Shown in pieces: positions 1 through 5,801 of a stretch of DNA of 14,659 nt. The stretch spans positions 1-14,659 of the forward strand of contig JAQVTV010000011.1 of the NCBI GenBank assembly GCA_028699855.1, written 5' to 3'. The position numbers and the translations under genes were made by a program. How positions within the stretch are numbered: the first letter of the stretch is position 1; each line of letters opens with the position of its first letter. The notes under the pieces are model-generated. The model searched no databases. It was not told the origin of the DNA and saw only the letters and a list, made by a program, of their open reading frames with translations. The stretch comes from Candidatus Izemoplasmatales bacterium (lineage in GTDB: Bacteria > Bacillota_I > Bacilli_A > Izemoplasmatales > Hujiaoplasmataceae).

Positions 1-579
1 ACGATCCCGCCCACAACCGATGCGCCCACAACCCAGATAACCGACAGCTATTCTGTGACATTGTCCTATGACAAAGTCACAGAAGCGGACCTTCATGTCG
101 ACTTCACGGAAACGGATTTCACGGTAGTGGCAATCCTCACAGTATCTGGCACACCGCTTTTTGAAGGCGATGGTGAAGTCACCGATACGGGAATCGTGTT
201 GTACGTTTCTTTCCTAGAAGCCCATCAAGTCGGGAAACACTATTATCTTTTGGAAACGACGAACGGCATCATGGAGTTATGGCTTGATATCGTCGACACG
301 CGCAAACCGGAACTGATCGGCTCCAACACCATCACTTATGAAGCGGGTGTCGATCTTGTGTTGACATTTGAATTATATGAAGGCAGTATTTACGGGGCTT
401 CGGGTAATGGGATCACTCAGAATGACTATCAGGTCATGGAAAATGTCGTGACAATCGACATCGACTTCATCGAAATGAAGTTTATTGAAACACCAGAACG
501 CCAAGCTTTGATCGTCAGCGTCACATTGCTCTATCCAGAAGGTGTGATTGCGGCGTATATCTATATCTATCAACCTTGA
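1..579 (+). CDS. 3' part of a secreted (lipo)protein with Thr/Pro stalk and two X2-like repeats
   Basis: The frame is open from base 1, so the gene begins upstream and the GTG at 55 is not its start. The visible 192 residues open with a Thr/Pro-rich stretch (TIPPTTDAPTT), the kind of stalk that follows a lipobox in Gram-positive lipoproteins. Two beta-strand-rich repeats of about 85 residues follow, at roughly 17-102 and 108-192. Each runs from a hydrophobic strand near a Tyr (LSYDK, TITYEAG), through a turn and a strand ending in an F-L/I step (YVSFLEAHQVG, IDIDFIEMKF), to a final I/L-rich strand (MELWLDI, IAAYIYI). This order resembles X2-type immunoglobulin-like modules of cell-surface and glycanase proteins, but that is a pattern judgement rather than a search hit. 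The small lipoprotein at 5119 has the same architecture with one repeat. It probably sits outside the membrane; the function is unknown. Confidence 0.75.
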   Translation, partial: TIPPTTDAPTTQITDSYSVTLSYDKVTEADLHVDFTETDFTVVAILTVSGTPLFEGDGEVTDTGIVLYVSFLEAHQVGKHYYLLETTNGIMELWLDIVDTRKPELIGSNTITYEAGVDLVLTFELYEGSIYGASGNGITQNDYQVMENVVTIDIDFIEMKFIETPERQALIVSVTLLYPEGVIAAYIYIYQP

Positions 580-597
580 TCGTCGATCATATGACAG

Positions 598-635
598 AGG
601 ATCTGAAAGCGATGCTTTTGGATCCTTTTTGTTTT
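598..635 (+). terminator. Rho-independent terminator after the first lipoprotein gene
   Basis: AGGATC (598-603) pairs with GATCCT (621-626), and inside it AAAGC (606-610) pairs with GCTTT (614-618) around a GAT loop, with a symmetrical TG/TG mismatch between the stems. The second arm runs directly into a T-rich tract (625-635). It lies 19 bases after the stop at 579 and separates that gene from the TetR operon. Confidence 0.85.
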
Positions 636-662
636 GACAAGCAGAATCACACATGATATACT
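634..662 (+). promoter_or_regulatory. Sigma-A type promoter of the TetR-ABC operon
   Basis: The -35 is the consensus TTGACA (634-639). A 17-base spacer separates it from TATACT (657-662), one base off consensus. Transcription should start near 669, inside the inverted repeat 666-693. The -35 overlaps the T-tract of the preceding terminator. Confidence 0.85.
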
Positions 663-665
663 ATC

Positions 666-693
666 TGTGACTGTTTTTATATAATTAGTCACA
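666..693 (+). promoter_or_regulatory. Inverted repeat, probable TetR-family operator
   Basis: TGTGACT (666-672) and AGTCACA (687-693) are perfect 7-base inverted repeats separated by 14 AT-rich bases. The 28-bp element starts just after the -10, covers the expected start of transcription and ends at the ribosome site of the TetR gene. TetR proteins typically bind palindromes in this place and repress their own operon. That this TetR binds here is inference from position and symmetry. Confidence 0.65.
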
Positions 694-704
694 AGGAGGT
701 AGTT

Positions 705-1307
705 ATGCCAAAAGCATTCACAAAACCACAAAAGGAAATGATCGAAGCACAGCTCATTCAGGCGACCATGGTTCGGCTCAACCGTTTGGATGAGGAAAAG
801 TTGACAGTGGATCAATTGGTACGGGATGTGGGAATATCCAAAGGCGCTTTCTATCTCTTTTTCGATTCAAAAGAGGCTTTGATCTTTCGTACCATCGTTT
901 CGATTCACGATCGTGTGGAAGGCGAAATGCTTTCATTGATACATGAAAATCACACACAAGATCAAAAGGCTCAATTCATCGACATCATGAATACCTTGTA
1001 TGCTTCCGTTCAAGAAGCGCCATGGCTTTTGAAACTTGAGGGTACGATGTATCAGGATCTCGTCAAAAAAGTCGACCATAATGCATTGGATGCACATCTG
1101 GAGAGAGATCAGGAAATGACACGACGTCTCATGGATAACTTTGGAATCAAAGACTGTGATGAAGCCATCTTGTCCGCGCATATGCGAGCGATATTCATGT
1201 TGCTGCTACACAAAAAAGAAATCGGGGAAGCCTATTTTGACATCGTCGTCTCTCAACAAATTTCCTGGCTTGCAGATGCACTTTTCGGGAGGAAATCAGA
1301 TGATTGA
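705..1307 (+). CDS. TetR/AcrR-family transcriptional regulator
   Basis: This 200-residue protein is of normal TetR length. The N-terminal DNA-binding region holds the family helix-turn-helix at about 33-52 (LTVDQLVRDVGISKGAFYLF), followed by FDSKEAL, the usual TetR continuation. The C-terminal two thirds is helical and is the expected ligand-binding and dimer part; it does not point to a ligand. The start is set by AAGGAGG (693-699), five bases before the ATG. The stop overlaps the ATPase start at 1300 by eight bases, so the genes are translationally coupled. It most likely represses this operon through the inverted repeat at 666-693 and is released by a compound that the transporter exports. 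The target and ligand are inferred. Confidence 0.92.
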   Translation: MPKAFTKPQKEMIEAQLIQATMVRLNRLDEEKLTVDQLVRDVGISKGAFYLFFDSKEALIFRTIVSIHDRVEGEMLSLIHENHTQDQKAQFIDIMNTLYASVQEAPWLLKLEGTMYQDLVKKVDHNALDAHLERDQEMTRRLMDNFGIKDCDEAILSAHMRAIFMLLLHKKEIGEAYFDIVVSQQISWLADALFGRKSDD

Positions 1308-2169
1308 TATCCGTGGACTGAATTTCAGTTATCACAAAACACCTGTCATCAAAGACATGAATCTCACGATTCATACAGGTGAGATTTTCGGACTTCTCGG
1401 GCCTTCAGGCGCAGGTAAGAGCACAGTCCAACGCATCATGATCGGATCGTTACGGACATATGAAGGTTCTGTCCGGCTTTTCGACAAGGAAGCCAGGGAT
1501 TTACGGGATCGGGACTATCATCAGATTGGCGTTCAACCTGAAGTGCCGCAGTTTTATACTAAATATACCGCCATGGAAAACCTCACGTTTTTTTCATCCA
1601 TGTATCAAGCGGTAGAGGTGGATATCCCATATTGGGTAAAGCGTGTGGGGTTGGAGGCGGATATCCACAAGCGTGTCAGCGATTATTCCAAAGGCATGAA
1701 GACACGGCTCAATTTCATTCGCGCACTGCTCCATCATCCGATCATCCTGTTTTTGGATGAACCGACGAGCGGTCTGGATCCCATCAATCAGAAAATCATC
1801 AAAGACATCATCCATGAGATGAATGCCTTGGGAGTCACGATCGTCATCACGACCCATAACATGAAAGACGTGGAAGATTTGTGCCACAGCATCGCGTTTA
1901 TCAACCATGGAAAAATCTTGGCTCAAGGGCCGATCCATGAGTTTCTTCATACCTCGCCTGTACACCACATCCGCGTGGTGGTTGAAGCGGGCGGGTCGTT
2001 CAAGACTGAAGTAGTGGAACTGAGACAACTGTTTACAGATAAATACAAAGATTTATCCGAGCAGCACATGATCCGTTTGATCCAATCGGATTCTTCGAGT
2101 CTGAATGATGTCTTCATTCGCTTGGCGGGAGAAGGAGATGATGAGGGTGCTCAAAAATCTGAAGAATGA
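1300..2169 (+). CDS. ABC transporter ATP-binding protein (export/ABC-2 type)
   Basis: This 289-residue nucleotide-binding subunit would drive the two following membrane proteins. Visible motifs are Walker A GPSGAGKST (34-42), a Q-loop at Q79, the signature region YSKGM (129-133, a relaxed LSGGQ typical of ABC-2 exporters), Walker B ILFLDEPTSGLDP (149-161) and an H-loop His at 186. A C-terminal extension of about 100 residues follows, common in drug, antibiotic and lipid exporters. The start at 1300 is chosen over an in-frame ATG at 1141 because GGGAGGA (1287-1293) sits six bases before it and because residue 1 onward matches the family. It overlaps the regulator upstream and the permease downstream. 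The substrate is not readable; similar TetR-ABC-permease sets are annotated as drug (fluoroquinolone-like) exporters. Confidence 0.93.
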   Translation: MIDIRGLNFSYHKTPVIKDMNLTIHTGEIFGLLGPSGAGKSTVQRIMIGSLRTYEGSVRLFDKEARDLRDRDYHQIGVQPEVPQFYTKYTAMENLTFFSSMYQAVEVDIPYWVKRVGLEADIHKRVSDYSKGMKTRLNFIRALLHHPIILFLDEPTSGLDPINQKIIKDIIHEMNALGVTIVITTHNMKDVEDLCHSIAFINHGKILAQGPIHEFLHTSPVHHIRVVVEAGGSFKTEVVELRQLFTDKYKDLSEQHMIRLIQSDSSSLNDVFIRLAGEGDDEGAQKSEE

Positions 2170-2824
2170 TTTTCGCTTTTTCTATCAGTATCGCATTTTG
2201 CATGTGTATGTCCTCATTCTGCTTTTCTATTGGTTTCTGCTTTCCATCTTCGATGGCGAGATGCTCGTGATCCTCAAACGTGCGCTTCTGTTCAGCGAAC
2301 CCATCGTCCTCGGTTTCTTCTTTATGGGCGGTATCTATTTGATAGAAAAGCAAGAGGGCATCATCGACATGATGTTGGTGACGCCGAGAAAGATATTCCA
2401 TTACTTTCTCGCCAAACACCTCGCATTTCTGTGTGTCGGCATCGTCCTGGGCACGATCATCAGCCTCATCCGCACCCGTGATTTCTCATTCGGTCTGATC
2501 TTGACCTTGTTTTTGGCCAACGTGCTTTTCACATCGTTCGGAATCTTGGTTTCGCTCAAAGCGCAAAACGTCAATCAATACATTATCCTCAGTCTCGGCT
2601 TTTCGTTCCTGCTTGTGATTCCCTTCGTGTTGATGATTCTCTTGGGCAATCCATTCTATCTGATCTACCATCCCTTTGGGCTCATTTACTTGCTGGCGAT
2701 TCATCCGTTTGTCGTTATTCCGTATGCGGAGGGATGGTTATGGCTCTTGTTGGCATCACAAGTGGTTGTGATGTTTCTTTTGATCTATCGCATCTTTTCA
2801 AGACATGTGAGGTTCGGAAGATGA
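2138..2824 (+). CDS. ABC-2-like transporter permease 1
   Basis: This protein of about 228 residues is very hydrophobic, with about six membrane spans: near LHVYVLILLFYWFLL, the VLGFFFMGGIYL segment, FLCVGIVLGTIISL, LILTLFLANVLF, a long LGFSFLLVIPFVLMILL and a final WLWLLLASQVVVMF. The EKQEGIIDMMLVTP stretch after the second span is the cytoplasmic segment seen in fluoroquinolone-export-type permeases, where it contacts the ATPase. ATG codons at 2138 and 2141 both follow the purine-rich GGGAGAAGGAG (2127-2137); either may be the start. The gene overlaps the ATPase end by about 30 bases, and its stop is shared as ATGA with the next gene. It should form a heterodimeric channel with the next protein. 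Confidence 0.85.
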   Translation: MMRVLKNLKNDFRFFYQYRILHVYVLILLFYWFLLSIFDGEMLVILKRALLFSEPIVLGFFFMGGIYLIEKQEGIIDMMLVTPRKIFHYFLAKHLAFLCVGIVLGTIISLIRTRDFSFGLILTLFLANVLFTSFGILVSLKAQNVNQYIILSLGFSFLLVIPFVLMILLGNPFYLIYHPFGLIYLLAIHPFVVIPYAEGWLWLLLASQVVVMFLLIYRIFSRHVRFGR

Positions 2825-3534
2825 GCACCGTCAGGATATTCATCAACCATTCCATCAGAATGATTTTCAAAGATCCCATGTTGATCCTGCTCCTTGTGTG
2901 TCCGTTGCTGATTGCCTTTGTCTTCAAGGCGGGAAATGAGATTTTGGCACCTGTTTTGATGGATGCCTATGCTTTTGATCTGAGCCCATACCATGCATTC
3001 ATTGATTTCTTTGTCCTGTTTCTCGGCAGCATGATGATGGGTGTCGTGACCAGTTTTGTGTTGATTGATGAGAATGACGAGGGCGTGAGTCGCTATTATG
3101 AGATTACCCCGCTGGGCAAGAAGCGTTATCTCATGTATCGCATCGGTATCCCGTGGATGATCTATACCATCGAGTTCTGTCTGATTTCCGTTTTCGGGTT
3201 GCTTGTTCGGCCGAGCTTCGGAGAAATCTTCTTGCGTTATCTTTTCGCGATATCACAACTTCTTTTTTGCGGGCTTCTTGTTTTGGCGCTTGCTAAAAAC
3301 AAGTTGGAAGCCTTGGTGGTTGCGAAGCTGGTAGGGCTCATGGTGGTTCCTCTCATTGTTCCTTTGTTCATCGAAGCACCCATCACCTATGCTTTGATCC
3401 CGTTCCCGGGATTTTGGCTGGGAAAGGGTCTGCTTCTTGAGGCGGATGATTATCTTCTATATGCGTTGATCATGGGAACGATGTTGTCCTTATGCTATGC
3501 GTGGGTCCTCTATCGGAGGGCCTTTCGTAGCTAG
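2821..3534 (+). CDS. ABC-2-like transporter permease 2
   Basis: This 237-residue membrane protein begins at an ATGA overlap with the previous stop, which argues for coupled translation and equal amounts. About six spans are visible, including MLILLLVCPLLIAFVF, the FFVLFLGSMMMGVV segment, a span around YTIEFCLISVFGLLV, LLFCGLLVLALA and the C-terminal ALIMGTMLSLCYAW. Between spans two and three, DENDEGVSRYYEITPLGKKRY parallels the EKQEG...TP loop of permease 1, so the two are paralogous halves of one exporter. A longer frame opening at 2734 lies inside permease 1 and is rejected. No clear terminator follows; the toxin-antitoxin operator begins nine bases after the stop. Confidence 0.85.
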   Translation: MSTVRIFINHSIRMIFKDPMLILLLVCPLLIAFVFKAGNEILAPVLMDAYAFDLSPYHAFIDFFVLFLGSMMMGVVTSFVLIDENDEGVSRYYEITPLGKKRYLMYRIGIPWMIYTIEFCLISVFGLLVRPSFGEIFLRYLFAISQLLFCGLLVLALAKNKLEALVVAKLVGLMVVPLIVPLFIEAPITYALIPFPGFWLGKGLLLEADDYLLYALIMGTMLSLCYAWVLYRRAFRS

Positions 3535-3542
3535 GTAAAAAA

Positions 3543-3556
3543 GTTACAATTGTAAC
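3543..3556 (+). promoter_or_regulatory. 14-bp perfect palindrome, likely antitoxin operator
   Basis: GTTACAATTGTAAC is a perfect palindrome lying nine bases before the -35 of the toxin-antitoxin promoter. The downstream antitoxin has an MqsA-like HTH, and MqsA-type antitoxins repress their own operons from palindromes near the promoter. The symmetry is seen; the binder is inferred. Confidence 0.55.
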
Positions 3557-3565
3557 CAAAAACAC

Positions 3566-3594
3566 TTGATAATCGTCGATATGTGGTGTATAAT
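3566..3594 (+). promoter_or_regulatory. Sigma-A type promoter of the toxin-antitoxin operon
   Basis: TTGATA (3566-3571), a 17-base spacer, then the consensus TATAAT (3589-3594). Transcription should start near 3601, about 22 bases before the toxin ATG at 3623. Confidence 0.8.
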
Positions 3595-3622
3595 GTAATC
3601 ATATTTGATGAGAGGTAAGATA

Positions 3623-3961
3623 ATGCCTGACCCTGTGGTTACTTTTCTCACGAGAACAAAACGGCTCATTCGTCTGGGTCGATGCCGTTTTGAGAGCCGT
3701 CAATATCCAGACGGCAGGGATTACTTAACCGTTCTTACGGAAGATTTCATGATTACTGTCGCACATGCTTGGGAGCAGATATCTCGTTTGACACAACACC
3801 TAGTTGTGTGTGACGGAAAGCCGGATTATGAAAAGGATGCGGATACATATGTATTCAAGAAAACAATTAACAGCGTCGTGGCATATATAAAGATAAAGAT
3901 CGAACATGACAGCCATGGAGAAGTAGTTGTAGTGATCTCATTTCATAAAGATGATTATTGA
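3623..3961 (+). CDS. MqsR-like type II toxin (predicted mRNA interferase)
   Basis: This 112-residue protein has the MqsR/RelE-like layout: an N-terminal helix (FLTRTKRLIRLGR, 8-20), a middle LTEDF (38-42), a strand block and a C-terminal YIKIKI (88-93) followed by VVVISFH (102-108). E. coli MqsR has the matching YLK and IVSF strands, and Y88 here aligns with its catalytic Tyr81; its Lys56, Gln68 and Lys96 are not clearly kept (SFHK here versus SFKE there). The family cuts mRNA; the cut site cannot be read here. The start at 3623 is chosen over TTG/ATG at 3605/3608 because GAGAGGT (3610-3616) lies six bases before it. The antitoxin follows after 21 bases, and toxin-first order matches mqsRA. 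The family is likely, the activity inferred. Confidence 0.7.
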   Translation: MPDPVVTFLTRTKRLIRLGRCRFESRQYPDGRDYLTVLTEDFMITVAHAWEQISRLTQHLVVCDGKPDYEKDADTYVFKKTINSVVAYIKIKIEHDSHGEVVVVISFHKDDY

Positions 3962-3982
3962 TCTGTAGGAAGGTATAAGAGG

Positions 3983-4951
3983 ATGAACGAAATAGTATAT
4001 TGCGATATTTGTCACGAGCGGACAGATTCTTTTGTTACAACAATATTGCAGGAATTTCATATCAATAAACAATCGATAACAGTCCCGATCCCGGGCCGTT
4101 TTTGCTCGATATGCCATAGTAGAGTGTATGATTCCGAGCTTGATCAAGCCGCAAGTGAAGCTGTCATTTCCGCATACGGAGAGAAGTTTGGATTATCGGG
4201 TTCGGACATCGTTCGTTTTCGCAAGAAGTACAAGCTGAGTCAGGATATGCTTTGTAAATTCATCGGAATTGCCAAAAAGACATTGATCAGCTATGAGAAG
4301 AATCAAGCGTTGCCGAATGCCCATTATCGTCAATTACTCAAGTCGGTCATTGAGAATCCTGATATCTTATTCACGTTCGCCAAAAACACGGATATCCCGT
4401 TAACAACCAAGGAAGAGAAGAAACTGGAAGATATCCAGGAAATGGAGACGAGTTCTCAACCAGAAATCAACCAATATACGGGTTATACAGCATTCTCTTT
4501 ACCTAAATTGACACAGATGATTCTTGCCTTATCGTCGAAAAAGATTTCTTTGACGCGACTCAACAAAGGCCTGTTTTTCGCGGACTTCAATTATTATCAT
4601 GATACTGGCAGATCAATTACAGGAAATCAATATTATCGATATGACCACGGTCCGATTAACACAGATTTATATCAAGTCATGACGAAGCTCGTCGAAGACG
4701 GGTGGGTGAATGTAGAGAAAGTTGCATTTCATGGAGAGATGATCTCGATGTATGAAGCGGCGGATTATCCGGATTATTCATTGTTTTCCGAGACCGAGAA
4801 GCGGATCATCAAGGCGGTTGCGCGTTATATCAGGAATAATAACGCGGAGCAGGTTTCTGATGCCTCGCATCAAGAGATTGCATGGACGGACACTGAACCC
4901 TACGCGCCCATATCTTATGAATATGCCAAGAATATCAAAATGACTTTTTAA
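3983..4951 (+). CDS. Hybrid antitoxin: MqsA-like zinc finger + HTH + SocA/Panacea domain
   Basis: This protein has 322 residues in three parts. Residues 1-50 hold two CxxC pairs (C7/C10 and C41/C44), the zinc-binding layout of MqsA/YgiT-type antitoxins. Residues 75-125 are an Xre-type helix-turn-helix (IVRFRKKYKLSQDMLCKFIG, then SYEKNQALP). After a charged linker, about 170-310 is a SocA-like/Panacea (DUF4065) domain, with LTRLNKGLFFADF and YYRYDHGPINTDLYQVM as its recognisable core. Panacea domains are known to neutralise several unrelated toxin families; MqsA domains bind MqsR and DNA. The expected role is to bind the toxin at 3623 and repress the operon via the palindrome 3543-3556. AGGAAGG (3967-3973) is nine bases before the ATG. 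Base composition is notably AT-rich. Which domain neutralises the toxin is not readable. Confidence 0.85.
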   Translation: MNEIVYCDICHERTDSFVTTILQEFHINKQSITVPIPGRFCSICHSRVYDSELDQAASEAVISAYGEKFGLSGSDIVRFRKKYKLSQDMLCKFIGIAKKTLISYEKNQALPNAHYRQLLKSVIENPDILFTFAKNTDIPLTTKEEKKLEDIQEMETSSQPEINQYTGYTAFSLPKLTQMILALSSKKISLTRLNKGLFFADFNYYHDTGRSITGNQYYRYDHGPINTDLYQVMTKLVEDGWVNVEKVAFHGEMISMYEAADYPDYSLFSETEKRIIKAVARYIRNNNAEQVSDASHQEIAWTDTEPYAPISYEYAKNIKMTF

Positions 4952-5056
4952 GACGCATCAAAATGTTACATCACGAGGTTTTTTTCTTTGCTGATACATT
5001 CGTTCAGGCAATGATAGATCAAAACTCAATAATTATCTATACATGTTGATAAAAAG

Positions 5057-5065
5057 TGATACAAT
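5057..5065 (+). promoter_or_regulatory. Possible extended -10 promoter for the small lipoprotein
   Basis: TGATACAAT fits an extended -10 (TGn followed by TACAAT). No good -35 stands 16-18 bases upstream. A transcript from here would start inside the left arm of the hairpin at 5069-5099, which makes the call doubtful. Confidence 0.3.
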
Positions 5066-5068
5066 TAT

Positions 5069-5106
5069 CCTGAACTCAGTTATACTTCATGAGTTCAGGC
5101 TTTTTT
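5069..5106 (+). terminator. Perfect 10-bp hairpin with T-tract; terminator or attenuator
   Basis: CCTGAACTCA (5069-5078) pairs perfectly with TGAGTTCAGG (5090-5099) around an 11-base loop, and CTTTTTT follows (5100-5106). It stands 117 bases after the antitoxin stop and ends directly at the GGGAGG ribosome site (5107-5112) of the next gene. It is the only convincing terminator for the toxin-antitoxin transcript, yet it also sits in the leader of the lipoprotein gene, so an attenuator role is possible. Confidence 0.7.
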
Positions 5107-5118
5107 GGGAGGCACATC

Positions 5119-5691
5119 ATGAAACACATCAAAGCATTGCTCATCATCATCCTGTGTGTGATTGCGATCATGGCATGTTCGGCGCAAACGACAGATTGGA
5201 CGAACTCACCCACTTCGTCCACCACGACCATCAATTTGACTATCTCGTCTAGTCAAGATCATCAAAGTCTGTCTCCCAGCACCCTCGGGCCTACCGTGAC
5301 GATGGCTCCGACCGATGATGGAACCGATGCCCGCACGAGTTCTCCGACATCGACGCTTTTACCGCCGATTCTGACATCAGTTCCCTTACCCGAAACTGCC
5401 ACTATTCCTTCTGGAATGACACCAACGACTGCGCGGTACCACTTTTCGTATGCGATTGTGATTCCTGCGCTTGAAGACGTGATTCTGGATTTGAGCACGA
5501 CCGAATCCGTCATCTTCGAATTGATTGATTATTCGGGGATGAATGTGCATCCTGCATTCTACCAGATTTCCGGAACGAACGTCACCTTGACGGCCATATT
5601 TTTGTCGCTACATCAAATTGAAACGTATATCTATTACCTCGGAACTGATCGGGGAACCATCCAAATTGATTTGTCTTTCGTCGGAGAATAG
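5119..5691 (+). CDS. Small lipoprotein with Ser/Thr/Pro stalk and one X2-like domain
   Basis: This 190-residue protein has a lipoprotein signal peptide: Lys-rich N-terminus, hydrophobic core (LLIIILCVIAI, 7-17) and a lipobox MAC with the lipidated Cys at 20. Residues 21 to about 100 are a low-complexity Ser/Thr/Pro/Asp stalk. The last 85 residues are beta-strand-rich (YHFSYAIVIPALEDVILDL ... GTNVTLTAIFLSLHQIETYIYYL ... GTIQIDLSF) and follow the same strand order as the two repeats of the gene ending at 579, suggesting a shared X2-like fold. It should be anchored on the outer face of the membrane. The start at 5119 has GGGAGG six bases before it; the longer frame from 5089 would spoil the signal peptide. 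Partner and function are unknown; the similarity is judged by eye. Confidence 0.8.
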   Translation: MKHIKALLIIILCVIAIMACSAQTTDWTNSPTSSTTTINLTISSSQDHQSLSPSTLGPTVTMAPTDDGTDARTSSPTSTLLPPILTSVPLPETATIPSGMTPTTARYHFSYAIVIPALEDVILDLSTTESVIFELIDYSGMNVHPAFYQISGTNVTLTAIFLSLHQIETYIYYLGTDRGTIQIDLSFVGE

Positions 5692-5699
5692 ACTTTTTT
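5673..5699 (+). terminator. Weak terminator overlapping the lipoprotein stop
   Basis: GTCT (5673-5676) pairs with AGAC (5690-5693), with a one-base bulge, then TTC (5677-5679) pairs with GAA (5686-5688), closing a six-base loop. Six T follow (5694-5699). The stem is short, so efficiency may be modest. Confidence 0.5.
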
Positions 5700-5746
5700 C
5701 TCTTATGCGTCTTGTCTGATCACGGGTGACACACCGCTAGAAGCGA

Positions 5747-5775
5747 TTGTGTTTCTTGATGCCCTGTGTTAGAAT
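5747..5775 (+). promoter_or_regulatory. Promoter of the corrinoid activator gene
   Basis: TTGTGT (5747-5752), a 17-base spacer and TAGAAT (5770-5775), preceded by TG one base upstream (an extended -10, TGtTAGAAT). The transcript would start near 5782, giving a leader of about 20 bases, too short for a cobalamin riboswitch. Confidence 0.65.
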
Positions 5776-5801
5776 ACGTTTTGGAATGAAGGGGTGCCAA
5801 G

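Noticed and set aside
1141..1299. Upstream extension of the ABC ATPase starting inside the TetR gene
   Set aside because: The extra residues have no family likeness, overlap the regulator in another frame and lack a ribosome site; GGGAGGA before 1300 fixes the real start.
3538..3556. Palindrome plus T-run read as a terminator on the minus strand
   Set aside because: On the minus strand the 5-bp stem is followed by six T, but there is no minus-strand gene to end and the stem is AT-rich; an operator is simpler.
3791..3809. ACACAAC/GTTGTGT inverted repeat inside the toxin gene
   Set aside because: It lies in coding sequence with no T-tract or other sign of function; probably chance.
5043..5252. 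69-residue frame overlapping the lipoprotein start
   Set aside because: It is a shadow frame with no ribosome site; the frame with a signal peptide and lipobox explains the DNA.
5725..5735. GGTG-ACA-CACC small inverted repeat upstream of the activator promoter
   Set aside because: Four-base arms are too short to support an operator call without other copies.
5692..5801. Cobalamin riboswitch before the corrinoid activator
   Set aside because: The predicted leader is only about 20 bases and the whole gap 110 bases; no B12-box-like sequence or multi-stem fold was seen.
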